Source: Bacteroidales bacterium
GTDB taxonomy: Bacteria; Bacteroidota; Bacteroidia; Bacteroidales; GWA2-32-17
Reading direction: 5' to 3'
DNA length: 64,000 bases
Assembly (NCBI GenBank): GCA_026416095.1
Contig: JAOAFV010000027.1
Span: forward strand, 21,087-85,086
The position numbers were made by a program, and so were the translations under genes. Below the pieces are notes generated by a model that worked only from the letters and a program-made list of their open reading frames with translations, was not told the DNA's origin and did no database searches. Positions 1 to 9,702 of the stretch are shown piece after piece; position 1 is the stretch's first letter; every line of letters begins with the position of its first letter.

Positions 1-1
1 T

Positions 2-1738
2 TCTAAACGAATAGATGAATATTTAACTTTTAGTAGAATAGGTGAAGGATCTCTTGGCGGGAAAGCACGAGGCATTGCTTTTTTAGATAATATAATTAAG
101 AAATACGAACTAAACTCAAAATACGAAAATGTTAATATAAGCATACCTAAAACCATAGTTATTAGTTCCGATATCTTCGATGAATTTATGGAAGCAAACG
201 GGCTTTACAAGATTGCCTTAAGCTCCGATATCTCAAACGAAGAAATTATAACAACTTTTGTTGAATCGAAACTTCCGGGTAATTTATTACAAGATTTGTA
301 TGCAATTATTGATATATTTGATGGGCCAATTGCAATTCGGTCGTCAAGTAAACTTGAAGATTCTCAATATCAGCCATTTGCGGGTGTGTATAATACTTAC
401 ATGATTCCAAACATAAAAAACGATAAGCAAAAAACTATTAAATTATTAACCGATGCTATTAAAAGTGTTTATGCATCAGTTTTTTTTAAAGAAAGCAAAT
501 CTTATATTACTGCAACATCAAACATTATCGATGAAGAAAAAATGAGTGTAGTTATTCAACAAATCGTTGGCAGTAGATATGGAAATTATTATTTTCCAGT
601 TATCTCAGGTGTTGCACGTTCTATTAATTTTTACCCTATCGATCAAGAAAAACCTGAAGACGGAGTTGTAAATATTGCTTTTGGACTCGGTAAATATGTT
701 GTCGATGGTGGAAAATCTTTAAGATTTTCACCCAAATACCCACAAAAAATTTTACAACTTTCTAACGTTGAACTATCACTTAAAAACTCTCAAAATTACT
801 TTTACGCACTAAATTTAGATCCAGATTATTTTGTAGCATCACAGAAAGATGATATTAACATTTCAAGGCTTTATATAAATGAGCTTAGTTTACCTCATAA
901 CCTGCTAAATTATATTGTTTCTTCTTACGACGCCAATAATAATATTATTTACCCAGGAATTTATTACGAAGGAAAAAAAATAATAACTTTTGAAAATATA
1001 CTTGTCAATAATTCATTCCCCCTTGCTAAAGTTTTAGATGACATATTACAGATACTATACAACGAAACTAATACTCACATTGAAATTGAATTTGCCGTAA
1101 ACATAGATTGTGATAAGAAAATTATGTACTTTTACCTATTACAAATTAGGCCTGTAGTACTTAACAAAGAATTTACTAATATTAATTTTGAAGTATTTAA
1201 CAACAACGATTGTATACTATCTTCTATAAATGTTTTAGGTAATGGAATTTTAGATAATATTTATGATTTAATACTTATAAAAAAAGAAACTTATAAACCG
1301 CAAATAAATAACGATCTTGTTTATACTATAGAAAAATTAAACAAAAAGTTAAGCAACGAGAACCGATTATACATACTTGCTGGTTACGGCCGATGGGGTT
1401 CAAGCGACCCATGGTTAGGAATACCTGTTAAATGGGCTCAAATTTCAAATGCTAAGGTCATTATAGAAATAGGTTTACCAAATTTTAATGTTGAACCTAG
1501 TCAAGGAACTCATTTTTTTCAAAACATTACTTCTTTAAGTGTAGTTTACATTACAATTAATCCATTTTCAGGCGACGGTTTTTTTAATTTTGAGTTTTTA
1601 AATTCTTTACCAGTAGAATACGAAGACACTTATATTAAACACATCAGATGTACTGAACCCTTTATTACAGCTATCGACGGTAAATTAAAAAAAGGAGTAA
1701 TACTCAAGCCAGGAATCAAGTTAACCTCTGTTACTTAA
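2..1738 (+). CDS. PEP/pyruvate-binding-domain protein, N-terminus cut off by the window edge
   Basis: The reading frame is open from base 2, so the gene starts outside the window; 578 residues are visible. The motif SLGGKARGIAFL near visible residue 17 and the IAIRSSSKLED motif near residue 111 are the nucleotide-binding signatures of the N-terminal domain of pyruvate phosphate dikinase and PEP synthase. The C-terminal part with GRWGSSDPWLG and PSQGTHFFQN resembles a Bacteroidota family in which this domain is not followed by the phosphohistidine or PEP-utilising domains; indeed the protein stops at 1738 without them. A bona fide PEP synthase is therefore unlikely, and the real substrate is unknown. 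The Met at 188 lies inside the conserved domain and is not the start. Its 3' end overlaps the convergent regulator gene by 18 bases. Confidence 0.8.
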   Translation, partial: SKRIDEYLTFSRIGEGSLGGKARGIAFLDNIIKKYELNSKYENVNISIPKTIVISSDIFDEFMEANGLYKIALSSDISNEEIITTFVESKLPGNLLQDLYAIIDIFDGPIAIRSSSKLEDSQYQPFAGVYNTYMIPNIKNDKQKTIKLLTDAIKSVYASVFFKESKSYITATSNIIDEEKMSVVIQQIVGSRYGNYYFPVISGVARSINFYPIDQEKPEDGVVNIAFGLGKYVVDGGKSLRFSPKYPQKILQLSNVELSLKNSQNYFYALNLDPDYFVASQKDDINISRLYINELSLPHNLLNYIVSSYDANNNIIYPGIYYEGKKIITFENILVNNSFPLAKVLDDILQILYNETNTHIEIEFAVNIDCDKKIMYFYLLQIRPVVLNKEFTNINFEVFNNNDCILSSINVLGNGILDNIYDLILIKKETYKPQINNDLVYTIEKLNKKLSNENRLYILAGYGRWGSSDPWLGIPVKWAQISNAKVIIEIGLPNFNVEPSQGTHFFQNITSLSVVYITINPFSGDGFFNFEFLNSLPVEYEDTYIKHIRCTEPFITAIDGKLKKGVILKPGIKLTSVT

Positions 1739-2806
1739 TTCTATTAATTTTTGTTTTTGTAAAATATGTATTTCATTTCTTAAAGTATCAATAACCTTCA
1801 TCTCTTTTAAATCAGATAATATTCTTACCGTATTTTCTGTACTTAATGCAGATAATTCTGAAATATCTTTTCTAGATATAAAACCTTCTATTACTTGACT
1901 ACAAAATACTTCGTCGCTTAAGTATAATAAAGTATCACATACTCTAGAAAAAGCTTGTTTTGTTGCAATTTTATTCATCCTATCAATTAAAAATAAAATA
2001 TTTGACGATAATAACTCTATTATAGAATGAGAAAATTTAGAATTTTCTCTTGTTATACGTTCAAATTCATTCCTTTCTATAAAATATACTTTCGAATCGG
2101 TAAGAGCATTAATAGTAAATATTTGATAAGATGTATTGAAAAGCAATGAGAGCCCTACAAACTCAAACCCCTTTGCAATTTTAATTATAAAATTGTGAGA
2201 GTATAAATTTTCACATGTAAGTTTTACATAGCCATGCTCTATTAAAAATATGTAATTAACATTCGTCTTCTGTTTGCTTATGGTTTCTCCTTTTTTAAAG
2301 TATATTGGTTTTTTTAAAAAAATTTCCACTTCATTATCTTTCAAACATAACGTTTTAAGGTATTTTATTAAATCTACATTATAATTTTCAGTATCACTAT
2401 TAACTGTTTTTTTTATACTATTAATACTTGATTTGTAACTTAAAAAACTCAATATTCTTTTTGCAACTGTTTTTAATATTAAAATTTCTTCGTTCTTAAA
2501 AATAGGTTTTTCAGAAACAATAGGCTTAATATAATACACGTTAATTTCAATTTCGTTCGACTCATGTTTTTCTTTCACTGTCAATTTGAGTTCTGTTTTT
2601 TTAAAATCTTCACATTTATAAATTACCTGATTATGTTTTATTTCGCATTTACATATTTCACTGTACGACATTAAACTCGGAACATACGAGCAAATTTTTT
2701 CTAATATTTCCTTAGTATCTCTATTTAAATCAATTAACAAATTCTCAATTTCATTTATAATTTCAAAATGTTTACTCAAAAACATTAAGTCGTATATTTT
2801 TTTCAA
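1721..2806 (-). CDS. Crp/Fnr-family transcription regulator with an N-terminal extra domain
   Basis: This 361-residue protein has a cyclic-nucleotide-binding-like beta-roll at about residues 155-275 (KKGETISKQKTNVNYIFLIEHGYVKL, here shown only as its pattern of KKGE then IEHGYVKL) and a C-terminal winged helix (ISRKDISELSALSTENTVR) typical of Crp/Fnr DNA-binding domains. Ordinary Crp proteins are about 220-230 residues, so roughly 130 residues are added in front. That part (ICSYVPSLMSYSEI, later IEINVYYIKP) resembles a GAF-like sensory module seen at the N-terminus of some histidine kinases; this is a recollection, not a search. There is no Fnr-type cysteine cluster. It converges on the PEP/pyruvate-binding gene, which may be a functional partner. 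Ligand and targets are unknown. Confidence 0.8.
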   Translation of the reverse strand: MKKIYDLMFLSKHFEIINEIENLLIDLNRDTKEILEKICSYVPSLMSYSEICKCEIKHNQVIYKCEDFKKTELKLTVKEKHESNEIEINVYYIKPIVSEKPIFKNEEILILKTVAKRILSFLSYKSSINSIKKTVNSDTENYNVDLIKYLKTLCLKDNEVEIFLKKPIYFKKGETISKQKTNVNYIFLIEHGYVKLTCENLYSHNFIIKIAKGFEFVGLSLLFNTSYQIFTINALTDSKVYFIERNEFERITRENSKFSHSIIELLSSNILFLIDRMNKIATKQAFSRVCDTLLYLSDEVFCSQVIEGFISRKDISELSALSTENTVRILSDLKEMKVIDTLRNEIHILQKQKLIELSNRG

Positions 2807-2966
2807 AAGAATATAAATCTGTTTAATTTTAGCTTGATATTTATCATTTTTTTTATTAATTGATTTTTCTTCATATAAGTACTTGATTTATAAATACCTA
2901 AATTATATTTGTTTAAAAACATAAAAAAAAATAACAATTTTTTTTTTTTACTAAAAAAAGAGCTTA

Positions 2967-2974
2967 TACTTTTG
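2967..2974 (+). promoter_or_regulatory. Probable -7 promoter box of gdhA
   Basis: The sequence TACTTTTG fits the Bacteroidota -7 consensus TAnnTTTG and ends 28 bases before the gdhA start codon. A TTG-type -33 element is not obvious; the upstream region is a long T/A tract. Confidence 0.4.
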
Positions 2975-3002
2975 AAGAGGTTAACTACAAAAAATTAGTA
3001 TT

Positions 3003-4340
3003 ATGAATGTAGAAAAAATAATGCAAGAATTAGAATTAAAACATCCTGGCGAGGTAGAATATTTACAAGCAGTAAGAGAAGTTCTTGAATCTATAGAAGA
3101 GTTTTACAATAGTAACCCGCAATACGAAAAAGCAAAAATAATAGAACGATTAATTGAACCCGATAGAGTTTTAATATTTAAAGTACCTTGGGAAGATGAC
3201 AAAGGCGAAATTCACGTTAATATAGGTTATAGGGTTCAATTTAATAATGCTATAGGGCCATACAAAGGCGGATTGCGTTTTCACCCATCAGTTAATTTAA
3301 GTATTTTAAAGTTTTTAGGATTTGAACAGATTTTCAAAAATGCACTAACAACGCTTTCAATGGGAGGTGCAAAAGGTGGCAGCGATTTTAACCCAAAGGG
3401 CAAATCTAACACAGAAATTATGCGTTTTTGCTACAGTTTCATGTTAGAATTATGGAGAATTATTGGTCCCGATACAGACGTACCTGCTGGCGACATTGGA
3501 GTTGGTGCTCGCGAAATTGGTTATTTATATGGAATGTACAGAAAACTCTTAATGGAAAACACAGGTGTTTTAACAGGTAAGGGTTTAAACTATGGGGGTT
3601 CTCTAATTCGCCCAGAAGCCACTGGTTATGGCGTTGTTTACTTTACCCAAGAAATGCTTAAAACTCGCGGCCTAGACATTAAAGGTAAAAAAGTCGCCTT
3701 GTCGGGGTTTGGCAATGTAGCATGGGGGGCAGCTAAAAAACTTAATAGCTTAGGAGCAAAAGTAATTACTATTTCAGGCCCTGATGGTTATATTTACGAC
3801 GAAGAAGGAATAAGTGGTGAAAAAGTTGATTTTATGTTAGAATTGAGAGCTTCAAACGAAGATATTGTGAAACCATATGCTTATAAATTCAAAAATTCTG
3901 TTTTTTACGAAGGTAAAAAACCATGGGAAGTTCCGTGCGATATTGCTATACCTTGTGCTACACAAAACGAACTAGATAAAACCGATGCAGAAAATCTTGT
4001 TAGGAATGGTTGTATTTGCGTAACCGAAGGAGCTAACATGCCATGCACTCCAGAGGCTATAGAAGTAATTCAAAAGAATAAGCTCTTATACGCACCTGGT
4101 AAAGCTGCTAACGCTGGAGGCGTTGCTACTAGCGGGCTCGAAATGAGTCAGAATGCTATGAAACTAATGTGGAGCGCCGAAGAAGTTGACAGAAGATTAA
4201 ATGAAATAATGAAAAACATACATTCGCAGTGCGTAAAATACGGTACAGAAAGCGATGGATATATAAATTATGTTAAAGGTGCAAATATAGCCGGTTTTAT
4301 TAAGGTAGCTAATGCTATGCTCGAACAAGGAATTTATTAA
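3003..4340 (+). CDS. gdhA: NADP-type glutamate dehydrogenase
   Basis: GdhA interconverts 2-oxoglutarate plus ammonium and glutamate in the cytoplasm and is a main ammonium-assimilation enzyme. The 445-residue length fits the hexameric bacterial enzyme. The substrate-binding stretch GPYKGGLRFHPSVN is followed by SMGGAKGGSDFNPKGKS with the catalytic-site lysine, and the Rossmann motif is GFGNVAWGAAKKL. The start is supported by the alignment of the N-terminus with the family and by the upstream -7 box. It is a single-gene unit: the regulator gene diverges upstream and a gene-free region follows. The coenzyme preference (NADP) is inferred from overall similarity to the GdhA subgroup. Confidence 0.96.
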   Translation: MNVEKIMQELELKHPGEVEYLQAVREVLESIEEFYNSNPQYEKAKIIERLIEPDRVLIFKVPWEDDKGEIHVNIGYRVQFNNAIGPYKGGLRFHPSVNLSILKFLGFEQIFKNALTTLSMGGAKGGSDFNPKGKSNTEIMRFCYSFMLELWRIIGPDTDVPAGDIGVGAREIGYLYGMYRKLLMENTGVLTGKGLNYGGSLIRPEATGYGVVYFTQEMLKTRGLDIKGKKVALSGFGNVAWGAAKKLNSLGAKVITISGPDGYIYDEEGISGEKVDFMLELRASNEDIVKPYAYKFKNSVFYEGKKPWEVPCDIAIPCATQNELDKTDAENLVRNGCICVTEGANMPCTPEAIEVIQKNKLLYAPGKAANAGGVATSGLEMSQNAMKLMWSAEEVDRRLNEIMKNIHSQCVKYGTESDGYINYVKGANIAGFIKVANAMLEQGIY

Positions 4341-5004
4341 TATTTACTAAATTTTGAATACCTCTGTTATAATTTAAAATGAAAGAGTTTTAAAATTGTA
4401 AAATCGGTAATTTGAGCTTAGGAAAGATAGCTTTAGAAGGGAAATAATACATTTAAGTAAATTTAAAAAAAAGAATTTATTGAAAGTAATTATAAAAAAC
4501 AAAAGAAAATATACATAACTTTAACTTGGTGAAAAAATTCAGAAGAGGTAAACATATTTACAAAAAGGTTATATGCAATAGGTTTGTAAGGGTTTTATGA
4601 CAACATTTTGGAAGATATTGGTTTTTAATCATACTCAGTTGAAAAAAGTTATTTTTTGGTAATTTTATAAAGGCCTTAAAGAATTTTTAGTTCGAAAAAA
4701 TTAAAAAATTGAATTTTCTATAGATTATTTGATTTGTGTAAAAAACTTAACTAGTAAAAGGAATCTGAGAATTTCAAAAATTACAAAAATTTTAAATAAT
4801 AATTTATCACAATTACAGCTATTGTAATTCTGTAACTTTTCTGTTAGTAATTGAACTTGCTTATCAAATTAAACTTATTTAAACTAACTTGCTGCATTTC
4901 TTAGAGAAGTTATAAAATCAATCTGCTTCTAAATTTTTTCTTTTTTAATATAACAAACAAATAAGATTAATAACCTTTCAAATTAAAAGAAAAACCCTTC
5001 ACTT
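4341..5004. other. Gene-free AT-rich stretch between gdhA and dnaK
   Basis: I see no credible coding frame, tRNA or known RNA motif in these 660 bases. Composition is uniformly AT-rich with homopolymer A and T runs. The right end leads into the dnaK terminator and inverted-repeat unit. Confidence 0.5.
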
Positions 5005-5044
5005 AAAAAAAAATTAGACCTTTGCAAAATCTTTTGCAAAGGTC
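5005..5044 (-). terminator. Intrinsic terminator of dnaK
   Basis: Read leftward after the dnaK stop, a perfect 13-base inverted repeat (arms 5032-5044 and 5017-5029, GACCTTTGCAAAA and its complement, two-base centre) is followed closely by a run of nine T on the transcript strand (A run 5005-5013 on the plus strand). This is a textbook stem plus U-tract. A third copy of the arm lies at 5104-5116. Confidence 0.75.
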
Positions 5045-5117
5045 CTAGAATATTTTGGAAAACATTAATTTTTTTCTATTACAGTTAAATTATTTTTAGG
5101 TAGTTTTGCAAAGGTCT
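5016..5117. repeat. 102-bp unit with 14-bp terminal inverted repeats and one internal copy
   Basis: AGACCTTTGCAAAA at 5016-5029 and its exact complement at 5104-5117 bound a 102-base unit; an additional inverted copy of the 13-base core sits at 5032-5044. There is no coding sequence inside. The left outer flank contains AATT directly before the repeat and AATT occurs one base after the right end, but this is too weak to call a target duplication. The unit may be a miniature transposable element or simply a duplicated terminator arm. I cannot assign it to a named family. Confidence 0.5.
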
Positions 5118-5144
5118 CAATTAAAAAGACAAAACTTGACATAA

Positions 5145-7049
5145 TTACTTAACTTCCTCAAAATCGGCATCGGTAACATTTGCATCTTCAGTTGTCGATG
5201 AAGATTGAGTTTTTTCTGAAGTTGTACTTCTAGAACCGGAAGTATTCGCACCTGCTCTATACATTTCTTCTGTTGCTTTATGGAAAACATTATTAAGCTC
5301 TGCCATTGCTTTATCAATTTCAGATATGTCTTGGCGCTGATGAGCATCTTTTAATCTTTGCAAAGCACTTTCTATTTGACTTTTTTTATCGGCAGGTATT
5401 TTATCGCCAAATTCTTTTAGTTGTTTTTCAGTTTGATAAATTAAAGAATCAGCTGCGTTAAGTTTATCGATACGTTCACGCATTTTTCTGTCTTCTTCTG
5501 CATATTTTTGAGCTTCTGCTTTCATTCTTTCAATTTCTTCTTTAGTCAATCCAGAAGAAGCCTCAATTCTAATACTTTGTTGTTTACCAGTAGCTTTATC
5601 TTTAGCCGATACATTTAATATTCCATTTGCATCGATATCGAAAGTTACTTCAATTTGAGGTACACCTCTAGGAGCTGGAGGAATACCATCAAGATGGAAA
5701 CGACCTATTGTTTTATTATCTTTTGCCATTGTACGTTCTCCTTGTAACACATGAATTTCAACAGTAGTTTGATTATCGGCTGCGGTGGTAAAGACTTCGG
5801 TACGGCGAGTTGGTATTGTGGTATTTGCTTCAATTAATTTTGTCATTACACCGCCAAGTGTTTCTATACCAAGAGATATAGGAATTACATCAAGTAATAA
5901 CATGTCTTTAACTTCGCCCGAAATAATAGCTCCTTGAATAGCGGCACCAATTGCCACTGCTTCATCGGGATTAACGCTCTTATTAGGTACTTTTCCAAAG
6001 AAATCTTGTACTATTTTTTGTACATATGGAATACGAGTTGAGCCGCCTACTAGAATAACTTCGTCAATATCTTCCGGTCTTAAATTAGCTGCTTTCAATG
6101 CAATACGACAGGGTTCTATAGTTTTTTGAACGAGATCATCGATTAACTGTTCAAACTTTGCACGAGTAAGTGTTTTTACTAGATGTTTTGGAACGCCATC
6201 AACTGGAATTATATATGGTAAATTAATTTCTGTAGTTGTAGAAGTTGAGAGTTCTATTTTAGCTCTTTCGGCGGCTTCTTTAAGGCGCTGTAATGCCATT
6301 GGATCTTTTCTTAAGTCAACACCTTCTTCTTTCTTAAATTCTTCGGCAAGCCAATCAACAATTCTTTGATCAAAATCATCGCCGCCTAAATGTGTATCGC
6401 CACTAGTACTTTTAACTTCAAGCACATTATCGCCAATTTCAAGTATAGATATATCGAAGGTACCACCTCCCAAGTCGTATACAGCAATTTTCATGTCTTT
6501 CTTTGCCTTATCAAGACCAAAAGCTAAAGCTGATGCTGTTGGCTCATTAATTATACGACGTACTTTTAAACCAGCTATTTCGCCCGCTTCTTTAGTTGCT
6601 TGTCTTTGTGCATCATTAAAATATGCAGGTACAGTAATCACGGCTTCAGTAACTTCGTGTCCTAAATAATCTTCTGCTGTTTTTTTCATTTTCTGCAATA
6701 TCATTGCAGATATTTCTTGAGGGGTATAAGTTCTATCTTTTATTTTAACTCGAGGAGTATTATTTTCGCCTCTTACTACTTCGTAAGGCACTCTTTTAAT
6801 TTCTTCTATTACCTCATCGTAAGTATTGCCCATAAAACGTTTTATGGAATATACTGTATTTTTAGGATTAATTATTGCCTGTCGCTTTGCAGGATCTCCT
6901 ACTTTACGTTCGCCATTATCCAAAAAAGCAACTACCGAAGGAGTTGTTCTTTTCCCTTCGCTATTAGTAATAACAGTAACATCTTTACCTTCAACAACGG
7001 CAACGCAAGAGTTAGTTGTTCCTAAATCTATTCCTATTATTTTTCCCAT
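5145..7049 (-). CDS. dnaK: Molecular chaperone DnaK (Hsp70)
   Basis: DnaK is the ATP-driven cytoplasmic Hsp70 that works with DnaJ and GrpE; neither partner gene is nearby. The start chosen gives the canonical N-terminus [21 protein letters not shown]'s first residues ([11 protein letters not shown]), ten codons inside the longest frame. The ATPase domain carries the phosphate motif [12 protein letters not shown] and the adenosine motif [11 protein letters not shown]; the substrate-binding domain follows at about residue 390, then a helical lid, a serine/threonine-rich linker and the conserved C-terminal EEVK. The 634-residue length is normal. It is transcribed alone, ending at a strong hairpin terminator, and lies 79 bases after a lipoprotein gene reading the same way. 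Confidence 0.98.
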   Translation of the reverse strand: MGKIIGIDLGTTNSCVAVVEGKDVTVITNSEGKRTTPSVVAFLDNGERKVGDPAKRQAIINPKNTVYSIKRFMGNTYDEVIEEIKRVPYEVVRGENNTPRVKIKDRTYTPQEISAMILQKMKKTAEDYLGHEVTEAVITVPAYFNDAQRQATKEAGEIAGLKVRRIINEPTASALAFGLDKAKKDMKIAVYDLGGGTFDISILEIGDNVLEVKSTSGDTHLGGDDFDQRIVDWLAEEFKKEEGVDLRKDPMALQRLKEAAERAKIELSTSTTTEINLPYIIPVDGVPKHLVKTLTRAKFEQLIDDLVQKTIEPCRIALKAANLRPEDIDEVILVGGSTRIPYVQKIVQDFFGKVPNKSVNPDEAVAIGAAIQGAIISGEVKDMLLLDVIPISLGIETLGGVMTKLIEANTTIPTRRTEVFTTAADNQTTVEIHVLQGERTMAKDNKTIGRFHLDGIPPAPRGVPQIEVTFDIDANGILNVSAKDKATGKQQSIRIEASSGLTKEEIERMKAEAQKYAEEDRKMRERIDKLNAADSLIYQTEKQLKEFGDKIPADKKSQIESALQRLKDAHQRQDISEIDKAMAELNNVFHKATEEMYRAGANTSGSRSTTSEKTQSSSTTEDANVTDADFEEVK

Positions 7050-7128
7050 AGTATTATATTTTTTTGTTAAAAATAACAATAATTATGCCATTGTTTTAAA
7101 AGTTAGAATTCTGAAAAAATGTCAGTTT

Positions 7129-8145
7129 TTAAGGAAAATTATTCCAATTTGAATGATAAAAATCAAGAAATTTTAAATGCTTAGTATATTGGCTATTAGC
7201 AATTGAATCAACAGTTCGCTGATTTAATGAATCTATTTTACTGTACTTTGTAAATCGCGAAGTAAACAACCCAATGCCATTAGAAATATTATTATAAAGA
7301 GGCTTATCTACAACAACACCAGAAACCGGTTCAATTGATTGCAAATATGCAAAATATTCCTGACTTCCAACGTAAATAATTATTTGAGTAGCTTTTTTTG
7401 CAACAACTCTATAAAGTAGATTAGCATTATTATTTTTTATTTTATTTTTCAAAGTTTCATAAAACGATATGGATGGATAAGATACTGTAATTTCTTCATT
7501 TCCTTCGATTGTAGCTGTAATATTTTTAGACAAATAAATATCAAGGTGCTTTTTTACAGTATCATCTGGAAATACTTCGTAATAATAAAATCTTAAAAAC
7601 GTTTGAAATATTTTGCCATATTTTGGAGTTTTAAATACTACTTTAATATAAGAATTTTGTTGAGGTATAATGGATGATGTAGTTTGATTCTTTATGTAAA
7701 GTTCATTTCCTGGAATAAGATACGTTTCGGCTTCAACAGTTTTATTTTCAATATTAACCTTTAGTTTATATTTAGCAAACATATTTAGAGGTTCCTTTGT
7801 AACAAAATAATAATTTTTACTATTCGAAAAAACTCCCTCATCTCTATGTATTATTGAATCTTTAACCAAAGTAATAACCTTTGTTAAAGAAGTACCATTC
7901 CATTCTTCAAGAAAAACATTTACGGGTTTACTATAATAAAAAGAATCAGGAATTTTAGCCATTTCATAAGCATTACCGGCACCAAGAAAGGCTTTACTAA
8001 CTCTTACTATTTGAATAGTATCGGCAGGATCAAGAATGCCATATACAACTGTAATATCGCGCCAATTATCTTGAACATTAACATCTGTATTACAAGAAAT
8101 AAGAAAAAGTAAAAAAAACACAAAAAATATTATGTTATCTCGCAT
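7129..8145 (-). CDS. Lipoprotein, DUF4249-like
   Basis: The start at 8145 gives an N-terminus with a hydrophobic helix and a lipobox, LLFLISC with the acylated cysteine at residue 18; the longer upstream frame would bury this signal behind 19 residues and overlap the -7 box. The mature protein (about 320 residues) begins with a TDVNVQDNWRDITVVYG-type strand and is rich in beta pattern, with alternating polar and aromatic residues. This resembles the Bacteroidota DUF4249 lipoprotein group, but I hold that assignment only loosely. Likely anchored in the outer membrane or periplasm. It is followed by dnaK on the same strand and diverges from panB; no function can be named. Confidence 0.65.
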   Translation of the reverse strand: MRDNIIFFVFFLLFLISCNTDVNVQDNWRDITVVYGILDPADTIQIVRVSKAFLGAGNAYEMAKIPDSFYYSKPVNVFLEEWNGTSLTKVITLVKDSIIHRDEGVFSNSKNYYFVTKEPLNMFAKYKLKVNIENKTVEAETYLIPGNELYIKNQTTSSIIPQQNSYIKVVFKTPKYGKIFQTFLRFYYYEVFPDDTVKKHLDIYLSKNITATIEGNEEITVSYPSISFYETLKNKIKNNNANLLYRVVAKKATQIIIYVGSQEYFAYLQSIEPVSGVVVDKPLYNNISNGIGLFTSRFTKYSKIDSLNQRTVDSIANSQYTKHLKFLDFYHSNWNNFP

Positions 8146-8162
8146 AAAAAGTAGAAATTTGC

Positions 8163-8170
8163 ACAAAGAT
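8163..8170 (-). promoter_or_regulatory. Probable -7 box of the lipoprotein gene
   Basis: On the minus strand these bases read TATCTTTG, matching TAnnTTTG, and end 17 bases before the proposed start codon at 8145. No well-spaced TTG -33 element is seen. Confidence 0.4.
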
Positions 8171-8187
8171 ATATAAATTATTTTAAA

Positions 8188-9000
8188 ATGGAATTTAAAC
8201 AACTAAAAAAAATAACAACTCATGTTTTATGGGAAATGAAGTTAAGAGGAGAAAAAATTACTATGCTAACGGCTTACGATTATACAATGGCAAAGATACT
8301 AGATAAAGCTGGAATCGACGTAATACTGGTTGGCGATTCTGCTTCGAATGTAATGGCAGGCTATGATACTACAATCCCAATAACACTCGATGCAATGATT
8401 TACCATGGTGCAGCAGTTGTTAGGGGCACAAAAAGAGCATTAGTAGTTGTAGATATGCCATTTGGTACCTATCAGGGTAACAGCTTAGAAGCATTACATT
8501 CTGCTATAAGAATAATGAAAGAAACAGGTGCTTCAGCTGTCAAACTTGAAGGAGGCGAAGAAATAAAAGAAAGCGTGCAAAGAATACTATCGGCAGGTAT
8601 TCCGGTTATGGCTCATCTCGGCTTAACACCCCAAAGTATTCATAAATTTGGCACTTACTCTGTAAGAGCTAAAGACGAAAAAGAAGCAGAGAAGCTTATT
8701 AGCGATGCTATGCTTCTTGATGAACTTGGATGTTTTGCTTTAGTTTTGGAAAAAGTTCCCGCAACTTTAGCCGAAAAAGTAACTAAAATGGTTAGAATGC
8801 CTGTAATAGGAATTGGTGCAGGCAATAAAGTTGATGGACAAGTGTTGGTTCTTCACGATATGCTGGGATTAACAACAGAATTTTCGCCACGTTTTTTAAG
8901 AAGATACCACAACCTTGCCGAAGAAATTACTAAATCGGTAATCAAATACATTAATGATGTAAAAACAGGAAATTTTCCAAATGAAAATGAACAATATTAA
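8188..9000 (+). CDS. panB: 3-methyl-2-oxobutanoate hydroxymethyltransferase
   Basis: PanB makes ketopantoate from 2-oxoisovalerate and methylene-tetrahydrofolate, the first committed step of pantothenate and CoA synthesis. The 270-residue protein has [17 protein letters not shown], the metal-binding segment [25 protein letters not shown] and the C-terminal [20 protein letters not shown], all typical of PanB. The start at 8188 is the only ATG in a suitable place; the upstream region is short and divergent from the lipoprotein gene. The pseudouridine synthase begins three bases after its stop, so the two are probably co-transcribed. PanC and PanD are not in the window. Confidence 0.96.
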   Translation: MEFKQLKKITTHVLWEMKLRGEKITMLTAYDYTMAKILDKAGIDVILVGDSASNVMAGYDTTIPITLDAMIYHGAAVVRGTKRALVVVDMPFGTYQGNSLEALHSAIRIMKETGASAVKLEGGEEIKESVQRILSAGIPVMAHLGLTPQSIHKFGTYSVRAKDEKEAEKLISDAMLLDELGCFALVLEKVPATLAEKVTKMVRMPVIGIGAGNKVDGQVLVLHDMLGLTTEFSPRFLRRYHNLAEEITKSVIKYINDVKTGNFPNENEQY

Positions 9001-9003
9001 AAA

Positions 9004-9702
9004 ATGTATTTTTTTACTGAAAATCGAATAATTTATGAAGATAATCATATTTTAGCAATAAATAAATTAGCGGGCGAACTTGTACAATCAGATGCAAAAG
9101 GAGATATATCTTTAGAAGAAATAGTAAAACTATACATAAAAGAAAAAAATTCGAAACCAGGAAATGTTTTTTTAGGTGTAGTTCATAGATTAGACAGGCC
9201 GGTAAGTGGACTTTTATTATTTGCTAAAACAAGTAAATCTCTTGCACGCTTTAATAAAATGCAACAAGAAAGAAAAATTAAAAAACTATATATTGCGTTA
9301 ACCTTAGAGGCACCTCCGGTAAAAACAGGTGTTTTAAAAAATTACATTATAAAAGCTCCAAATAAAAATATATCAAAAATTGTATCGGAATCTAATAAAA
9401 ATGCAAAATTAGCAATTCTTGAATACGAAATAATTCCAGGTAATGGTATATATATATGGAAAATAAATCTTATTACCGGCCGACATCATCAAATAAGGTG
9501 TCAACTTGCTCATATCGGTTGTCCAATTTTGAACGATGTGAAATATGGATTTAAAAAAAGTTATAAAACAGATAAAATATATTTACATTCTTATTCAATG
9601 GAATTCACTCACCCAGTAAAAAAAGAAAATATGAAATTAACAGCCCCTCTTCCTACAGACGATGAAATGTGGCTAAGAGTAGAAAAATTTATTTATCCTT
9701 AA
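9004..9702 (+). CDS. RluA-family RNA pseudouridine synthase
   Basis: This 232-residue protein converts uridine to pseudouridine in rRNA or tRNA. The catalytic motif HRLDRPVSGLLLFAKTSKS contains the active aspartate, followed by the family motifs KLYIAL and LITGRHHQIRCQLAHIG. There is no N-terminal S4 domain, so it is the short RluA/TruC-like form; the modified position cannot be predicted. It lies three bases after panB, an adjacency I recall from other Bacteroidota. Its 3' end overlaps the convergent downstream gene by 14 bases. Confidence 0.9.
   Translation: MYFFTENRIIYEDNHILAINKLAGELVQSDAKGDISLEEIVKLYIKEKNSKPGNVFLGVVHRLDRPVSGLLLFAKTSKSLARFNKMQQERKIKKLYIALTLEAPPVKTGVLKNYIIKAPNKNISKIVSESNKNAKLAILEYEIIPGNGIYIWKINLITGRHHQIRCQLAHIGCPILNDVKYGFKKSYKTDKIYLHSYSMEFTHPVKKENMKLTAPLPTDDEMWLRVEKFIYP

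Noticed and set aside
6826..7152. Forward open frame of 108 codons opposite the dnaK start
   Set aside because: It is antisense to the strongly conserved N-terminus of DnaK and its product has no recognisable features.
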